From: Mycobacterium paraseoulense
Lineage (GTDB): Bacteria > Actinomycetota > Actinomycetes > Mycobacteriales > Mycobacteriaceae
Reading direction: 5' to 3'
Assembly (NCBI RefSeq): GCF_010731655.1
Contig: NZ_AP022619.1
Coordinates: 3,038,001 to 3,102,000 of the forward strand
DNA length: 64,000 nt
Part shown: positions 53,702 through 62,017 of the stretch, piece by piece
How the letters are laid out: each line of letters begins with the position of its first letter
Position numbering within the stretch: the first letter of the stretch is position 1
Notes under the pieces: model-generated
The model's database searches: none
What the model saw: the letters and a program-made list of their open reading frames with translations, nothing else
Told to the model about the DNA's origin: nothing
Position numbers and translations under genes: made by a program

Positions 53702-54778
53702 ATGGCAATACCCGTCGTCCAGTTGGGCACCGGCAACGTCGGTGTTCACGCCCTGCGCGCGCTCATCACCAACCCGGCGTTCGACCTCAGGGGCGTTTGG
53801 GTGTCGTCGGACGCCAAGGCCGGCAAGGACGCGGCAGAGCTTGCCGGGCTTTCCGACGCGACCGGCGTGCTGGCCAGCACCGACCTGGACGCCGTCCTGG
53901 CGGCCGGGCCGCAATGCGCCGTGTACAACGCGCTGGCCGACAACCGATTGCCCGAGGCGCTCGAGGACTACCGGCGCGTCCTGGCGGCCGGGATCAACGT
54001 CGTGGGTAGCGGCCCGGTGTTTCTGCAGTATCCGTGGCAGGTGATTCCCGAGGAGCTGATCAAGCCCATTGAAGACGCTGCGCGCGAAGGGAATTCGAGC
54101 GTATTCGTCAATGGGATCGACCCCGGCTTCGCCAACGACCTGCTGCCGCTGGCGCTGGCCGGCACCTGCCAGAACATCCAGCAGATCCGCTGCATGGAGA
54201 TCGTCGACTACGCCACCTATGACAGCGCCGCGGTCATGTTCGACGTGATGGGTTTCGGGAAGCCGCTCGACGAGATCCCCATGCTGTTGCAGCCCGGCGT
54301 GCTCAGCCTGGCTTGGGGCTCGGTGGTCCGGCAACTGGCGGCCGGCCTGGGCGTCTCACTCGACTCGGTCGCGCAGGAGTACGTCCGCGTGCCGGCGCCC
54401 GAGGACTTCGACATCGCGTCGGGGCACATCCCCAAGGGCAGCGCCGCCGCGCTGCGGTTCGAGGTGTTCGGCATGGTCAACGGCGACCCCGTCGTGGTCC
54501 TCGAACACGTCACCCGGCTGCGTGAGGACCTCTGCCCGGATTGGCCGCAGCCCGCCCAGCCCGGTGGGTCCTATCGCATCGAGATCAGCGGCGAACCGTC
54601 CTACGCCATGGACGTCTGCCTCAGCAGCCGCAGGGGCGACCACAACCACGCCGGGTTGGTGGCCACCGCCATGCGGGTGGTCAATGCGATCCCCGCCGTC
54701 GTGGCGGCCCCGCCGGGCATCGTGACGACGCTGGACCTGCCCCTGATCACCGGCAAGGGGCTCTACCTGCCGGGTTGA
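53702..54778 (+). CDS. Dihydrodipicolinate-reductase-like NAD(P)-binding protein (Rv0926c-like)
   Basis: 358-residue protein with an N-terminal Rossmann domain (VVQLGTGNVGVHALRALITN, GVWVSSDAKAGKDAAEL) and a C-terminal domain of the type seen in 2,4-diaminopentanoate dehydrogenase-like proteins (GIDPGFANDLLPLAL, IVDYATYDS). The size fits M. tuberculosis Rv0926c. GAGGAG (53690-53695) precedes ATG 53702. It is probably co-transcribed with the SDR. Mycobacteria have many such proteins, often in lipid-catabolic contexts, and no reaction is established for this group to my knowledge. Confidence 0.87.
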   Translation: MAIPVVQLGTGNVGVHALRALITNPAFDLRGVWVSSDAKAGKDAAELAGLSDATGVLASTDLDAVLAAGPQCAVYNALADNRLPEALEDYRRVLAAGINVVGSGPVFLQYPWQVIPEELIKPIEDAAREGNSSVFVNGIDPGFANDLLPLALAGTCQNIQQIRCMEIVDYATYDSAAVMFDVMGFGKPLDEIPMLLQPGVLSLAWGSVVRQLAAGLGVSLDSVAQEYVRVPAPEDFDIASGHIPKGSAAALRFEVFGMVNGDPVVVLEHVTRLREDLCPDWPQPAQPGGSYRIEISGEPSYAMDVCLSSRRGDHNHAGLVATAMRVVNAIPAVVAAPPGIVTTLDLPLITGKGLYLPG

Positions 54779-54850
54779 TTCGGCCGCTCGGCAATCAACC
54801 GCCGTCCACGCCCGAATGGCGGGTGGCGTCCCAGTCACCGCGGAGTCTTC

Positions 54851-54861
54851 GGCTAACCTCA
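54851..54861. promoter_or_regulatory. Possible MntR/IdeR half-site upstream of mntH
   Basis: GGCTAACCTCA resembles the right half of the mycobacterial metal-repressor box TTAGGTTAGGCTAACCTAA (one mismatch over the half); the left half is not conserved. It lies 38 bases before the mntH TTG start. Confidence 0.3.
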
Positions 54862-54898
54862 CTTTCTTATTCGGACGTGTGAATCGAGGTGCGACGCG

Positions 54899-56125
54899 TT
54901 GACGCAGAGCAGCCAGGACTCGCTGAAAAGCAGCTGGTATCTGCTGGGGCCCGCCTTCGTCGCCGCGATCGCCTACGTCGACCCCGGCAACGTCGCGGCC
55001 AACGTCAGCTCCGGCGCCAAGTTCGGCTACCTGCTGCTGTGGGTGATCGTGGTGGCCAATGCGCTGGCCGGCCTGGTGCAGTACCTGTCGGCCAAGCTCG
55101 GCCTGGTGACCGGACGCTCGTTGCCGGCGGCCATCGGCAAGCGAATGAACCGTCCGGTCCGGCTGGTCTACTGGGTACAGGCCGAACTGGTGGCGATCGC
55201 CACCGACATGGCCGAGATCGTCGGCGGCGCAATCGCGTTGCGGATCCTGTTCGACCTGCCGCTGCTGGTCGGCGGCATCATCACCGGGCTGGTGTCCCTG
55301 CTGCTGCTGGCGATCCAGGACCGGCGGGGGCAGATCATCTTCGAACGCGTCATCACCGGCCTGCTACTGGTCATCGCCATCGGCTTCGCGGCCAGCTTCT
55401 TCGTCAAGACGCCGCCGCCCGATGCCGTGCTCGGCGGGCTGGTGCCGCGATTCCGGGGGACCGAAAGCGTGCTGCTGGCCGCCGCGATCCTGGGCGCCAC
55501 GGTGATGCCGCACGCGGTCTACATGCATTCGGGGCTGGTCCTCGACCGGCACGGGCATCCCGCCGAGGGCGCACACCGACGCCTGCTGCTGCGGGTGACC
55601 CGGCTGGACGTCGTGCTGGCGATGGCCGTGGCCGGAACGGTGAACGCCGCGATGCTGCTGGTCGCCGCGATCAACCTGCAGCACCGCGACATCAGCGTGT
55701 CCATCGAGGGCGCATACTCCGCGATCCACCACACGCTGGGCGCGACCATCGCGGTGCTGTTCGCGGTCGGGCTGCTGGCGTCCGGGCTGGCGTCGTCGTC
55801 GGTCGGCGCCTACGCCGGCGCCATGATCATGCAGGGCCTGCTGCACCGCCGGATTCCGATGCTGGTGCGCCGCCTGGTCACCGTCTGCCCCGCCCTGGTG
55901 ATCCTCGCGGTCGGGTTCGACCCCACCCGCGCGCTGGTGCTCTCCCAGGTCGTGCTGTCGTTCGGGATACCGTTTGCGGTCCTGCCGCTGGTGAAGCTGA
56001 CCGGCGACCGCGAGCTGATGGGCGACGACACCAATCACCCCGTCACGACGGTTATTGGCTGGGCCGTCGGCGTGATGATTAGTCTGCTTAACGTGGTGCT
56101 CATCTGGCTGACGGTGACTGGCTGA
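54899..56125 (+). CDS. mntH: Nramp-family Mn2+/Fe2+ transporter MntH
   Basis: 408-residue proton-coupled divalent-metal transporter with about 11 helices. The metal-binding residues are conserved: AYVDPGNVAAN in helix 1 (DPGN, residues ~26-29) and ATVMPHAVYMHSG in helix 6 (MPH, ~203-205). A TTG start at 54899 is inferred because homology begins immediately (SSWYLLGPAFVAAIAYVDP). GAGGTG lies 12-7 bases upstream. The stop TGA is directly followed by the ATG of the next gene. Confidence 0.95.
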   Translation: MTQSSQDSLKSSWYLLGPAFVAAIAYVDPGNVAANVSSGAKFGYLLLWVIVVANALAGLVQYLSAKLGLVTGRSLPAAIGKRMNRPVRLVYWVQAELVAIATDMAEIVGGAIALRILFDLPLLVGGIITGLVSLLLLAIQDRRGQIIFERVITGLLLVIAIGFAASFFVKTPPPDAVLGGLVPRFRGTESVLLAAAILGATVMPHAVYMHSGLVLDRHGHPAEGAHRRLLLRVTRLDVVLAMAVAGTVNAAMLLVAAINLQHRDISVSIEGAYSAIHHTLGATIAVLFAVGLLASGLASSSVGAYAGAMIMQGLLHRRIPMLVRRLVTVCPALVILAVGFDPTRALVLSQVVLSFGIPFAVLPLVKLTGDRELMGDDTNHPVTTVIGWAVGVMISLLNVVLIWLTVTG

Positions 56126-57181
56126 ATGCCGGGCCGCCGGCATGCCTACTTCGCATACGGGTCGAACCTGTGCGTGCGGCAGATGGCGCAACGGTGTCCC
56201 GACGCCGACGATCCGCGCCCGGCCGTCCTGTCCGATCACGACTGGCTAATCAACCAGCGCGGCGTGGCCACCGTCGAACCGTGCGCCGGCAATCAGGTGC
56301 ACGGCGTGGTCTGGCAGATCTCCGACGGCGACCTGGTCACCCTGGACAGCGCCGAGGGTGTGCCGGTGCGTTACCGGCGTGACCGGCTGACGGTGCACAC
56401 CGACGCCGGGCCATCGCCGGCCTGGGTCTACATCGACCATCGGGTGACACCCGGCCCGCCCCGGCCGGGTTACCTGCCCAAGATCATCGACGGTGCCGTG
56501 CAGCACGGGTTGCCGCAGCGCTGGATCGACTTCTTGCGGCGCTGGGATCCCTCGCGCTGGCCTCGCCGGGTATCGACGTCCGGCCCTGCGCCGCAATCGC
56601 TTTCGGCGTTGCTGAGCGAACCGGGGGTGGCCGAGGCCAGCCGATTGCGGTCGCGCTTCGGCTTCCTCGCCATCCACGGCGGCGGGCTGGAAGAGATGAC
56701 CGACGTGATCGCCGAACGCGCGGCCGAGGCCGCCGACGCGTCGGTGTACGTGCTGCGTCACCCCGACCGCTATCCGCACCACCTGCCGTCGGCGTTGTTC
56801 GACCCGGCGGAGTCGCCCCGGCTCGCCGAGTTCCTCGACCATGTCGACGTCGCGGTGTCGCTGCACGGCTACGGCCGCATCGGGCGCAGCACTCAACTGC
56901 TGGCCGGTGGCCGCAACCGCGCGCTGGCCGCGCATTTGGCCCGGCACATTCGGTTGACCGGTTACCTGGTGATCACCGACCTCGAGGACATCCCGCCGGA
57001 GTTGCGGGGTCTGCATCCGGGCAACCCGGTCAACCGGGTGCGCGACGGCGGGACCCAGCTGGAGCTGTCCCCACGCGTGCGCGGGTTGAGCCCGCGCAGC
57101 CCGCTGCCCGGCGACGACGGCCTGTCTCCGGTCACCACGGCGCTGATCCTGGGACTCGCGGAGGCGGCACGTTGTTGGTAA
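56126..57181 (+). CDS. Gamma-glutamylcyclotransferase-like / poly-gamma-glutamate hydrolase-like fusion
   Basis: 351-residue protein with two different gamma-glutamyl-related folds. Residues ~5-120 show the GGCT/AIG2-like signature YFAYGSNLCVRQMAQRCP, QVHGVVWQISDGDLVTLDSAEG and YRRDRLTVHT. Residues ~165-345 match the poly-gamma-glutamate hydrolase (PghP, DUF867) zinc-peptidase family: AIHGGGLEEMTDVIAERAA, then SVYVLRHPD, VDVAVSLHGYG and GGRNRALAAHLARHI. No signal peptide, so cytosolic. ATG 56126 abuts the mntH stop. A role in breaking down gamma-glutamyl peptides or polymers fits both halves; the partner molecule in mycobacteria is unknown. The Rv0923c homologue is expected to be similar. Confidence 0.8.
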   Translation: MPGRRHAYFAYGSNLCVRQMAQRCPDADDPRPAVLSDHDWLINQRGVATVEPCAGNQVHGVVWQISDGDLVTLDSAEGVPVRYRRDRLTVHTDAGPSPAWVYIDHRVTPGPPRPGYLPKIIDGAVQHGLPQRWIDFLRRWDPSRWPRRVSTSGPAPQSLSALLSEPGVAEASRLRSRFGFLAIHGGGLEEMTDVIAERAAEAADASVYVLRHPDRYPHHLPSALFDPAESPRLAEFLDHVDVAVSLHGYGRIGRSTQLLAGGRNRALAAHLARHIRLTGYLVITDLEDIPPELRGLHPGNPVNRVRDGGTQLELSPRVRGLSPRSPLPGDDGLSPVTTALILGLAEAARCW

Positions 57182-57210
57182 TTGTCCTCATCTGTTGAAC
57201 GGAGTTGTTG

Positions 57211-58029
57211 GTGGCCAAGGATTTTCGTTTCGGAATGAGCATGCGCTTCATCAAGTCGCGCGAGGCGTTTGCCGAAAAGGTGAAGCGCGCCGAAGATGTT
57301 GGCTTCGACATTCTCTGTGTGCCAGATCATTTGGGGGCAGCCTCCCCGATCGCCGCGCTGACCGCGGCCGCCATGGTCACCACGAGACTCAAGCTCAGCA
57401 TGTATGTGCTCAACGCCGCCTTCTACAAGCCGGCCCTGTTGAGTCGAGACCTTGGCGACCTGGACAAACTCAGCGACGGCCGTCTCGAGATCGGCCTCGG
57501 AACCGGATACGTCAAAGAAGAGTTCGATGCGGCCGAGCTCCCCTACCCCAGCGCCGGCGCCCGGGTCGACTACCTCAAGCACATGACGAAATACCTGAAG
57601 GAGCATCACCCGAAGACGCCAATCCTCATTGCCGGCAACGGCGACCGGGTGTTGACCATCGCCGCCCGGCACGCCGACATCATCGGGCTGACAGGTTCGA
57701 GGGTGAAAGAAGCCGACGACCCGTTGACCGAACGCGTCGAGTTCGTCCGCAGCGCCGCCGGCGACCGATTCGACTCGCTGGAGCTGAACCTGGCCATCAC
57801 TGCTCTGCCGGCCGAAGGCGAGACCATGCCCGACCTGAGGATGACCCGGCAATACGCCCCGGGGCTGTCCGACGAGGAGTTGCTCGAGCAGACCTCGGTG
57901 CTCAGCGGCACGCCGCGTGAGATGGCCAACAGGCTGTCCTTCTACCGCGAGAAATACGGGGTCACGTCCGTCACCGTGCAGGACAACCACATCAAGAACT
58001 TCGCGAAGGTCATCGCCGAGCTGCGCTGA
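57211..58029 (+). CDS. LLM-class F420-dependent oxidoreductase
   Basis: 272-residue luciferase-like protein of the TIGR03621-type group. VAKDFRFGMSMRFIKSREAF starts the barrel; DILCVPDHLGAASPIAALTAAA, DGRLEIGLGTGYVKEEFDAA (about 95) and PILIAGNGDRVLTIAARHADI (about 135) are family loops. GTG 57211 is six bases after GGAG (57201-57204); a TTG at 57205 is an alternative. Codon usage is slightly less GC-rich at the 5' end than in neighbouring genes. No operator of the KstR type was found here. Confidence 0.9.
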   Translation: MAKDFRFGMSMRFIKSREAFAEKVKRAEDVGFDILCVPDHLGAASPIAALTAAAMVTTRLKLSMYVLNAAFYKPALLSRDLGDLDKLSDGRLEIGLGTGYVKEEFDAAELPYPSAGARVDYLKHMTKYLKEHHPKTPILIAGNGDRVLTIAARHADIIGLTGSRVKEADDPLTERVEFVRSAAGDRFDSLELNLAITALPAEGETMPDLRMTRQYAPGLSDEELLEQTSVLSGTPREMANRLSFYREKYGVTSVTVQDNHIKNFAKVIAELR

Positions 58030-58069
58030 GCCGTCGCGGTTACGGACTGCCGGTAAGCTCAGGCGGTCC

Positions 58070-58142
58070 GCCCTCGTAGCTCAGGGGATAGAGCACGGCT
58101 CTCCTAAAGCCGGTGTCGCAGGTTCGAATCCTGCCGGGGGCA
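58070..58142 (+). tRNA. tRNA-Arg (anticodon CCT)
   Basis: 73 bases fold as a cloverleaf. Acceptor GCCCTCG pairs with CGGGGGC (one T-G pair) with discriminator A, the D-arm is AGCTCAGGGGATAGAGC, and anticodon stem CGGCT/AGCCG closes the loop CTCCTAA with anticodon CCT. The T-arm is GCAGGTTCGAATCCTGC. CCA is not encoded. It reads AGG codons. It marks the end of the conserved gene block and the start of a lower-GC accessory segment. Confidence 0.97.
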
Positions 58143-58533
58143 CGACGTCATATATTACCTGCTCAGAGGCCATTTTTGGGCGTAGGCGCGGGTCGGCGCG
58201 TGCGATCTCCGTGTGATCTTCTGTAGCGCGTGCCAGCACTAGCCAGCGCAGTTGTTGCGACTGTAGCGACCCAGTATCGGGATAGCTGGGACGCGCCAAG
58301 AGTCGCCCCCCTTGACGCGCCGCGCCTCCATCAACAGCGGACCACCCAGCCGGAATGAATGTGGCAGTTGTGCGCTTTAGCCACATGCACGCTCGACAGC
58401 AATGCAATGTTTTGATTGACGCTCTGGATCGATCAAAGGCCAGGTCAGTGGATTCGAGGAATAGGCAATACCTGTGGATGGGGTGTTGCAGGGGACATCC
58501 GTTCCTGCCGCCTCTCTCGCCCGGAAGGGTCGG
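58143..58533. other. 391-base non-coding stretch after tRNA-Arg
   Basis: No recognisable gene. Composition is AT-richer than the chromosome core, with an early ATATATTACC segment. No integrase fragment or copy of the tRNA 3' end could be found by eye between here and the end of the window, so an attachment site is possible but not shown. Confidence 0.5.
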
Positions 58534-59832
58534 TCAGGCTGGCGTCAGGTGAAGCGGTAGGTGGGTCGGACCGCGTAACGAACTATGGGTCGACCATTCT
58601 GTGGGGCCGCCGGGAGCGATCCGTTTGACGTGGGTGACGAGTTGTCTCAGCACGGCTTGGGCTTCCATTCGAGCCAGTGGCGCTCCTATGCACATGTGTG
58701 CGCCGTAGCCGAAAGCGACGTGAGCTCGCGGGTTGCGGTCAGCGCGGTACTCGTCAGGTTGGTCGAAGGCTGCCGGGTCGCGATTCGCCGCCCCGAAGGA
58801 CAAAAGGACGCGTGATCCGGAGGGGATGGTGACGCCGCCGATTTGATAGTCGGCGCGGGTGTAACGGTAGAGGTTTTGTATCGGGGTCGTGATGCGAAGT
58901 TGCTCCTCGACGGCGATCGGGACGAGGTCGGGGTTGGCGCGGATCAAGTCGTACTGATCGGGGTGACGGGCGAGGGTGTCGAACATTCCACCGAGAAGGT
59001 TCGTGGTCGTTTCATTCCCGGCGATCAACAGGTGAATCGCGATCAGCCAAAGCTGGCGATCGGTGAGACTGCCATCGGTGTTGTGTTCGAGGAGTCGCCC
59101 CAGCACAGTGCCCGATCCCTTTAATCCACCCACTGCGAATTGCTTCACGAAGTAGCGCTGCAACGCCACCATTGCGGATATGGATCTGACAGCCTCTGCG
59201 AGACCTGCACGTGTCGGCGTCAATTCCATGACTTTCACGGCGTTTTCTGACCACCGCCGGAAGTCATTGACGTCGTCTTCGGGTACCCCGAGGATCTGCG
59301 CGATCAGACGGATCGGCATCGGTATCGCCAAGTGCTGCACGACATCGCAGCCGGGGTTGTTCAACAGGTCGGAGACGAGTTCCACGGCCAGCTTCTCGAC
59401 GATTTCCTGCCAGGCGCTCATGGCTCCCTTGCTGAATCCCGGCTGGATCTGCTTACGGAGTCGGGTGTGTTCTTCACCGTCGGTCAGCACCGCGAGCGGT
59501 GCCGACATCCTCAATCGGGTGACCCCTTGCGTACTGGTGACCTGATCGGTGTCGCGCAGTGCAGCTCGCACGTCGTCGAGTCGGCTGACGATCCAGGTGG
59601 CTCGCCTGGGGTTGTAGTGCACGCGGCCACTTCTGTGTAGAGCCCGGTAGGCGTCGAATGGTTGGGCAGCGGTGATCGGATTCTGTGGGTCATAGTCTGT
59701 ATTCATCGCGCCCGTCCAAGCGTCGTAGCCGCGTCGGCGGGTGCGTATCGCGGCAGCCAGGTTCATCCGAACGGCATTACTGAACGGCCTAATGGCTTCG
59801 GCAACCCCTTGGGCGGTCTGACTGATCGACAT
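58534..59832 (-). CDS. Cytochrome P450
   Basis: 432-residue soluble bacterial P450. I-helix with O2-activating motif AGNETTTN (about 250), K-helix E-x-x-R in VEEQLRITTP, haem ligand loop FGYGAHMCIGAPLARME with the Cys near residue 380, and the C-terminal beta region GPTHLPLHLTP. ATG 59832 begins MSISQTAQGVAEAIRPF; the long frame upstream (to 60126) is rejected because it overlaps the DoxX-like gene. It is third in a minus-strand operon SDR-DoxX-like-P450. A dedicated ferredoxin is not visible beside it. Confidence 0.94.
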   Translation of the reverse strand: MSISQTAQGVAEAIRPFSNAVRMNLAAAIRTRRRGYDAWTGAMNTDYDPQNPITAAQPFDAYRALHRSGRVHYNPRRATWIVSRLDDVRAALRDTDQVTSTQGVTRLRMSAPLAVLTDGEEHTRLRKQIQPGFSKGAMSAWQEIVEKLAVELVSDLLNNPGCDVVQHLAIPMPIRLIAQILGVPEDDVNDFRRWSENAVKVMELTPTRAGLAEAVRSISAMVALQRYFVKQFAVGGLKGSGTVLGRLLEHNTDGSLTDRQLWLIAIHLLIAGNETTTNLLGGMFDTLARHPDQYDLIRANPDLVPIAVEEQLRITTPIQNLYRYTRADYQIGGVTIPSGSRVLLSFGAANRDPAAFDQPDEYRADRNPRAHVAFGYGAHMCIGAPLARMEAQAVLRQLVTHVKRIAPGGPTEWSTHSSLRGPTHLPLHLTPA

Positions 59833-59843
59833 TTTCGCTCCCC

Positions 59844-60170
59844 TTACCCGAGCCACCCGCTCCCCTGACTGCCTCCGCGCCGAATTCGAACCTGATTGCG
59901 GACGATGTTGGTCGTCAAATGAATGACGTAACACGCAGATACGATGGTCAACTGCCGACTCATTCGAGGATTCGCCATCATGACCCCGATCGTCGTTTCG
60001 ATGGCACCGTTGATGTAGGTGAACATGCGCGCGTGTTCGGCAAAGCCGAGGCGGTTGATGGGGTCGAAGAACCGTGGAACGAAGAAATGCGCAACACCGA
60101 TCACGGCAACGATGACAGCGACGCACTGTTCGCGGCCCCTTTCCGAACGACGAGTCATTGTGTCGGTCAT
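59844..60170 (-). CDS. DoxX-like small membrane protein
   Basis: 108-residue protein with about four hydrophobic segments: REQCVAVIVAVIGVAHFFVP, the INGAIETTIGVMMANPRMS region, QLTIVSACYVIHLTTNIVR. HFFVP, the Glu in AIETTIG and the 'GV-H-P-F-P' spacing resemble the DoxX/SURF4-like family. The ATG at 60170 overlaps the SDR stop (ATGA). Gap of 11 bases to the P450. Such proteins often sit beside redox enzymes, but no biochemical function is established for this one. Confidence 0.75.
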   Translation of the reverse strand: MTDTMTRRSERGREQCVAVIVAVIGVAHFFVPRFFDPINRLGFAEHARMFTYINGAIETTIGVMMANPRMSRQLTIVSACYVIHLTTNIVRNQVRIRRGGSQGSGWLG

Positions 60171-61021
60171 TGATGTTGCCGGGTGTTGCGAGCCACGGCG
60201 ATCATGTCTCTCATCGTGAACGCCGCGAGAACGCCGCCGTCGCAGGCGATATCGACGCCAGTCATATAGCTGGCCTTCGTGTCCGCGCAGAATGCCAAAA
60301 GTTCTGCGACTTCCTCGGGTCTGCCGAACCGCTTCAACGCGGCATAATTCAACATCGCTCCCGAGCCGGCTCGTTCCTCCAACCTCCCCATGGGTGTGTC
60401 GATGGTGCCCGGAGATACCGAGACAATTCTTCCGCCGCGCTCGCCGAACCTGGCCGCCTGTGAGGAGCAGTACCACGTTACGAAGTTCTTGCTGATCGAA
60501 TATGCGAACCCTGGCCGCATCTTGGTAGGCACGACGTTGCACGCCGATGTCATCTTCTTCACGAAGACGTCCTGGTTGCGCAGCGCGTACTTGAAACGCC
60601 CCTTAGGTACTAACACTCGCGGAAAGGTGTGCGCCGCCATCGACGCAACGTTGACGATCGCAAAGCCTTCCTCCACAAGTCGGTAGAAAGCTTCGTTCAC
60701 GTTGACCGTGCCCAGCGCATTGATCCGGATGATCTGCTCGGCTGAACCCATGCTGGGACTCACCCCTGCGGTGTGGATGACCGAGGCAACGGTACCGAAT
60801 GCCTGTGATTCGCAGACCAACTCGGCGACAGAGTCATGGTCGGTGACGTCAACCACGACGGGCTTGCACTCGACACCGAGTTCCCGCAATTCCGTCGCCG
60901 CCGCGTCGAGACGGGCTTCACTGACATCGCTGATGACGACCGAGTGGTCGCGTCCGACGATCTTCGCTGCGGCGAGTCCGATGCCACCCGCAGCTCCGGT
61001 GATGACAGACAATTCGCGCAT
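60167..61021 (-). CDS. Short-chain dehydrogenase/reductase in P450 operon
   Basis: 284-residue SDR, hydroxysteroid-dehydrogenase-like. TGAAGGIGLAAAKIVGRDH (about 8), SDVSEARLDAAATEL, VDVTDHDS, IHTAGVSPSMG, and catalytic VASMAAH...FAYSISKNFVTWYC. An unusual insert of about 45 residues (FPRVLVPKGRFKYALRNQDV region) lies between the Ser and the Tyr-Lys motif. ATG 61021 begins MRELSVITGAAGG. First gene of the operon, divergent from the TetR gene. GC content is visibly lower than in core genes. Confidence 0.9.
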   Translation of the reverse strand: MRELSVITGAAGGIGLAAAKIVGRDHSVVISDVSEARLDAAATELRELGVECKPVVVDVTDHDSVAELVCESQAFGTVASVIHTAGVSPSMGSAEQIIRINALGTVNVNEAFYRLVEEGFAIVNVASMAAHTFPRVLVPKGRFKYALRNQDVFVKKMTSACNVVPTKMRPGFAYSISKNFVTWYCSSQAARFGERGGRIVSVSPGTIDTPMGRLEERAGSGAMLNYAALKRFGRPEEVAELLAFCADTKASYMTGVDIACDGGVLAAFTMRDMIAVARNTRQHQ

Positions 61022-61107
61022 TCGCTACCTTTCCGCTCGACGCGAAGTCCCAGTTCGGACGGACTCGTCACCCGCTCTAATCCGGCTGTTGGAACGGGCG
61101 GCCGCTA

Positions 61108-61130
61108 TTACGAGATTATTTTTCTCGTAA
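61108..61130. promoter_or_regulatory. Perfect inverted repeat between SDR and TetR genes
   Basis: TTACGAGA (61108-61115) and TCTCGTAA (61123-61130) are perfect 8-base inverted arms around a seven-base AT-rich centre. It lies 87 bases before the SDR start and 92 bases before the TetR start: the expected operator of the TetR protein next door. Confidence 0.7.
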
Positions 61131-61222
61131 ATCATGGCACGTTGCGCCGCCGATGTACACAGGCAACGTGCCCCGCCCAGACAGACGACTCAGGGGCTTT
61201 AGATTTGCTTTAGGGTCGTGAC

Positions 61223-61816
61223 GTGAGCCAAAACCGCCGAGGGCGACCGCGTAGCGGGGCTGTGCATGAGGCGATCCTTGACGCCACCCGCAGCCTGCTG
61301 GTGGACGTGGGGTACGGCGGGGTGTCAATGGACAAGGTTGCCGCCAATGCCGGAGTGGGAACGCAAACGGTTTATAGACGGTGGCCGTCGAAAGCTCCTT
61401 TGGTGGCCGAAGCGGTAATGCAGGCGTATGCGCAAGCCGACTTCACGCTTCCTGATACGGGAGACATGGTCGAAGATTTGAGGACTTGGATGCACGAATC
61501 TGCCGCGCTCAGTGCCGCCCCAGAGAACATCGCACTCGTCCGCGCTCTTGCCGCTGCCGCGGCTGAGAACCTTCAAGACCGCGACACCTTGTACCAACAA
61601 CTCACTGGCCGCTTCCACGACGCGGTGATGCAGCGGTTGCAAACCGGAATCGCGTGGGGTCAAATTCGCGCCGATGCCGACATCGAAGCTGCCGCTGACG
61701 CATTGATTGGAGCCACGCTATATCGCATGCTCAGCGTCACAACGACGGTTGGCGAGACGATCGGACGTTACGACGGCCTGATAGACACATTGATGAGTGG
61801 CCTCTCGACGCGCTGA
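61223..61816 (+). CDS. TetR/AcrR-family transcriptional regulator
   Basis: 197-residue regulator beginning VSQNRRGRPRSGAVHEAI. Helix-turn-helix at about residues 15-60 (ATRSLLVDVGYGGVSMDKVA, GVGTQTVYRRWPSK), C-terminal TetR_C-type ligand domain. GTG 61223 is the start. Base composition is near 50% GC in parts (30 G/C of 60 bases at 61441-61500), against about 65% in core genes, which points to horizontal acquisition. Divergent from the SDR-DoxX-like-P450 operon, which it probably represses. Confidence 0.9.
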   Translation: MSQNRRGRPRSGAVHEAILDATRSLLVDVGYGGVSMDKVAANAGVGTQTVYRRWPSKAPLVAEAVMQAYAQADFTLPDTGDMVEDLRTWMHESAALSAAPENIALVRALAAAAAENLQDRDTLYQQLTGRFHDAVMQRLQTGIAWGQIRADADIEAAADALIGATLYRMLSVTTTVGETIGRYDGLIDTLMSGLSTR

Positions 61817-62017
61817 CCCGATCACTTTCAGTGACTCGGGACGGGACAGACATGGAGGCTACGGCCAGTCCCGCGCCGGGCCGTTCGGAACGAATTCCTG
61901 ATCTCCAGCTATCACCCGCTGCGGCCGACGTTGATGGCCCAGACAGGCGCAACGGTATCGGATCGGGGTGCGACGCTTAAGCGCGCGCTTGACCAAGTTT
62001 CGGTCGGGGGATCCCTG

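Noticed and set aside
58081-58407. Minus-strand frame with a PPAGFEPATPALGEPCSIP-like C-terminus
   Set aside because: This peptide is the antisense translation of tRNA-Arg, a common spurious annotation.
59844-60542. 232-codon frame extending the DoxX-like protein upstream
   Set aside because: The extension overlaps the SDR coding region in another frame; ATG 60170 with ATGA coupling explains the gene.
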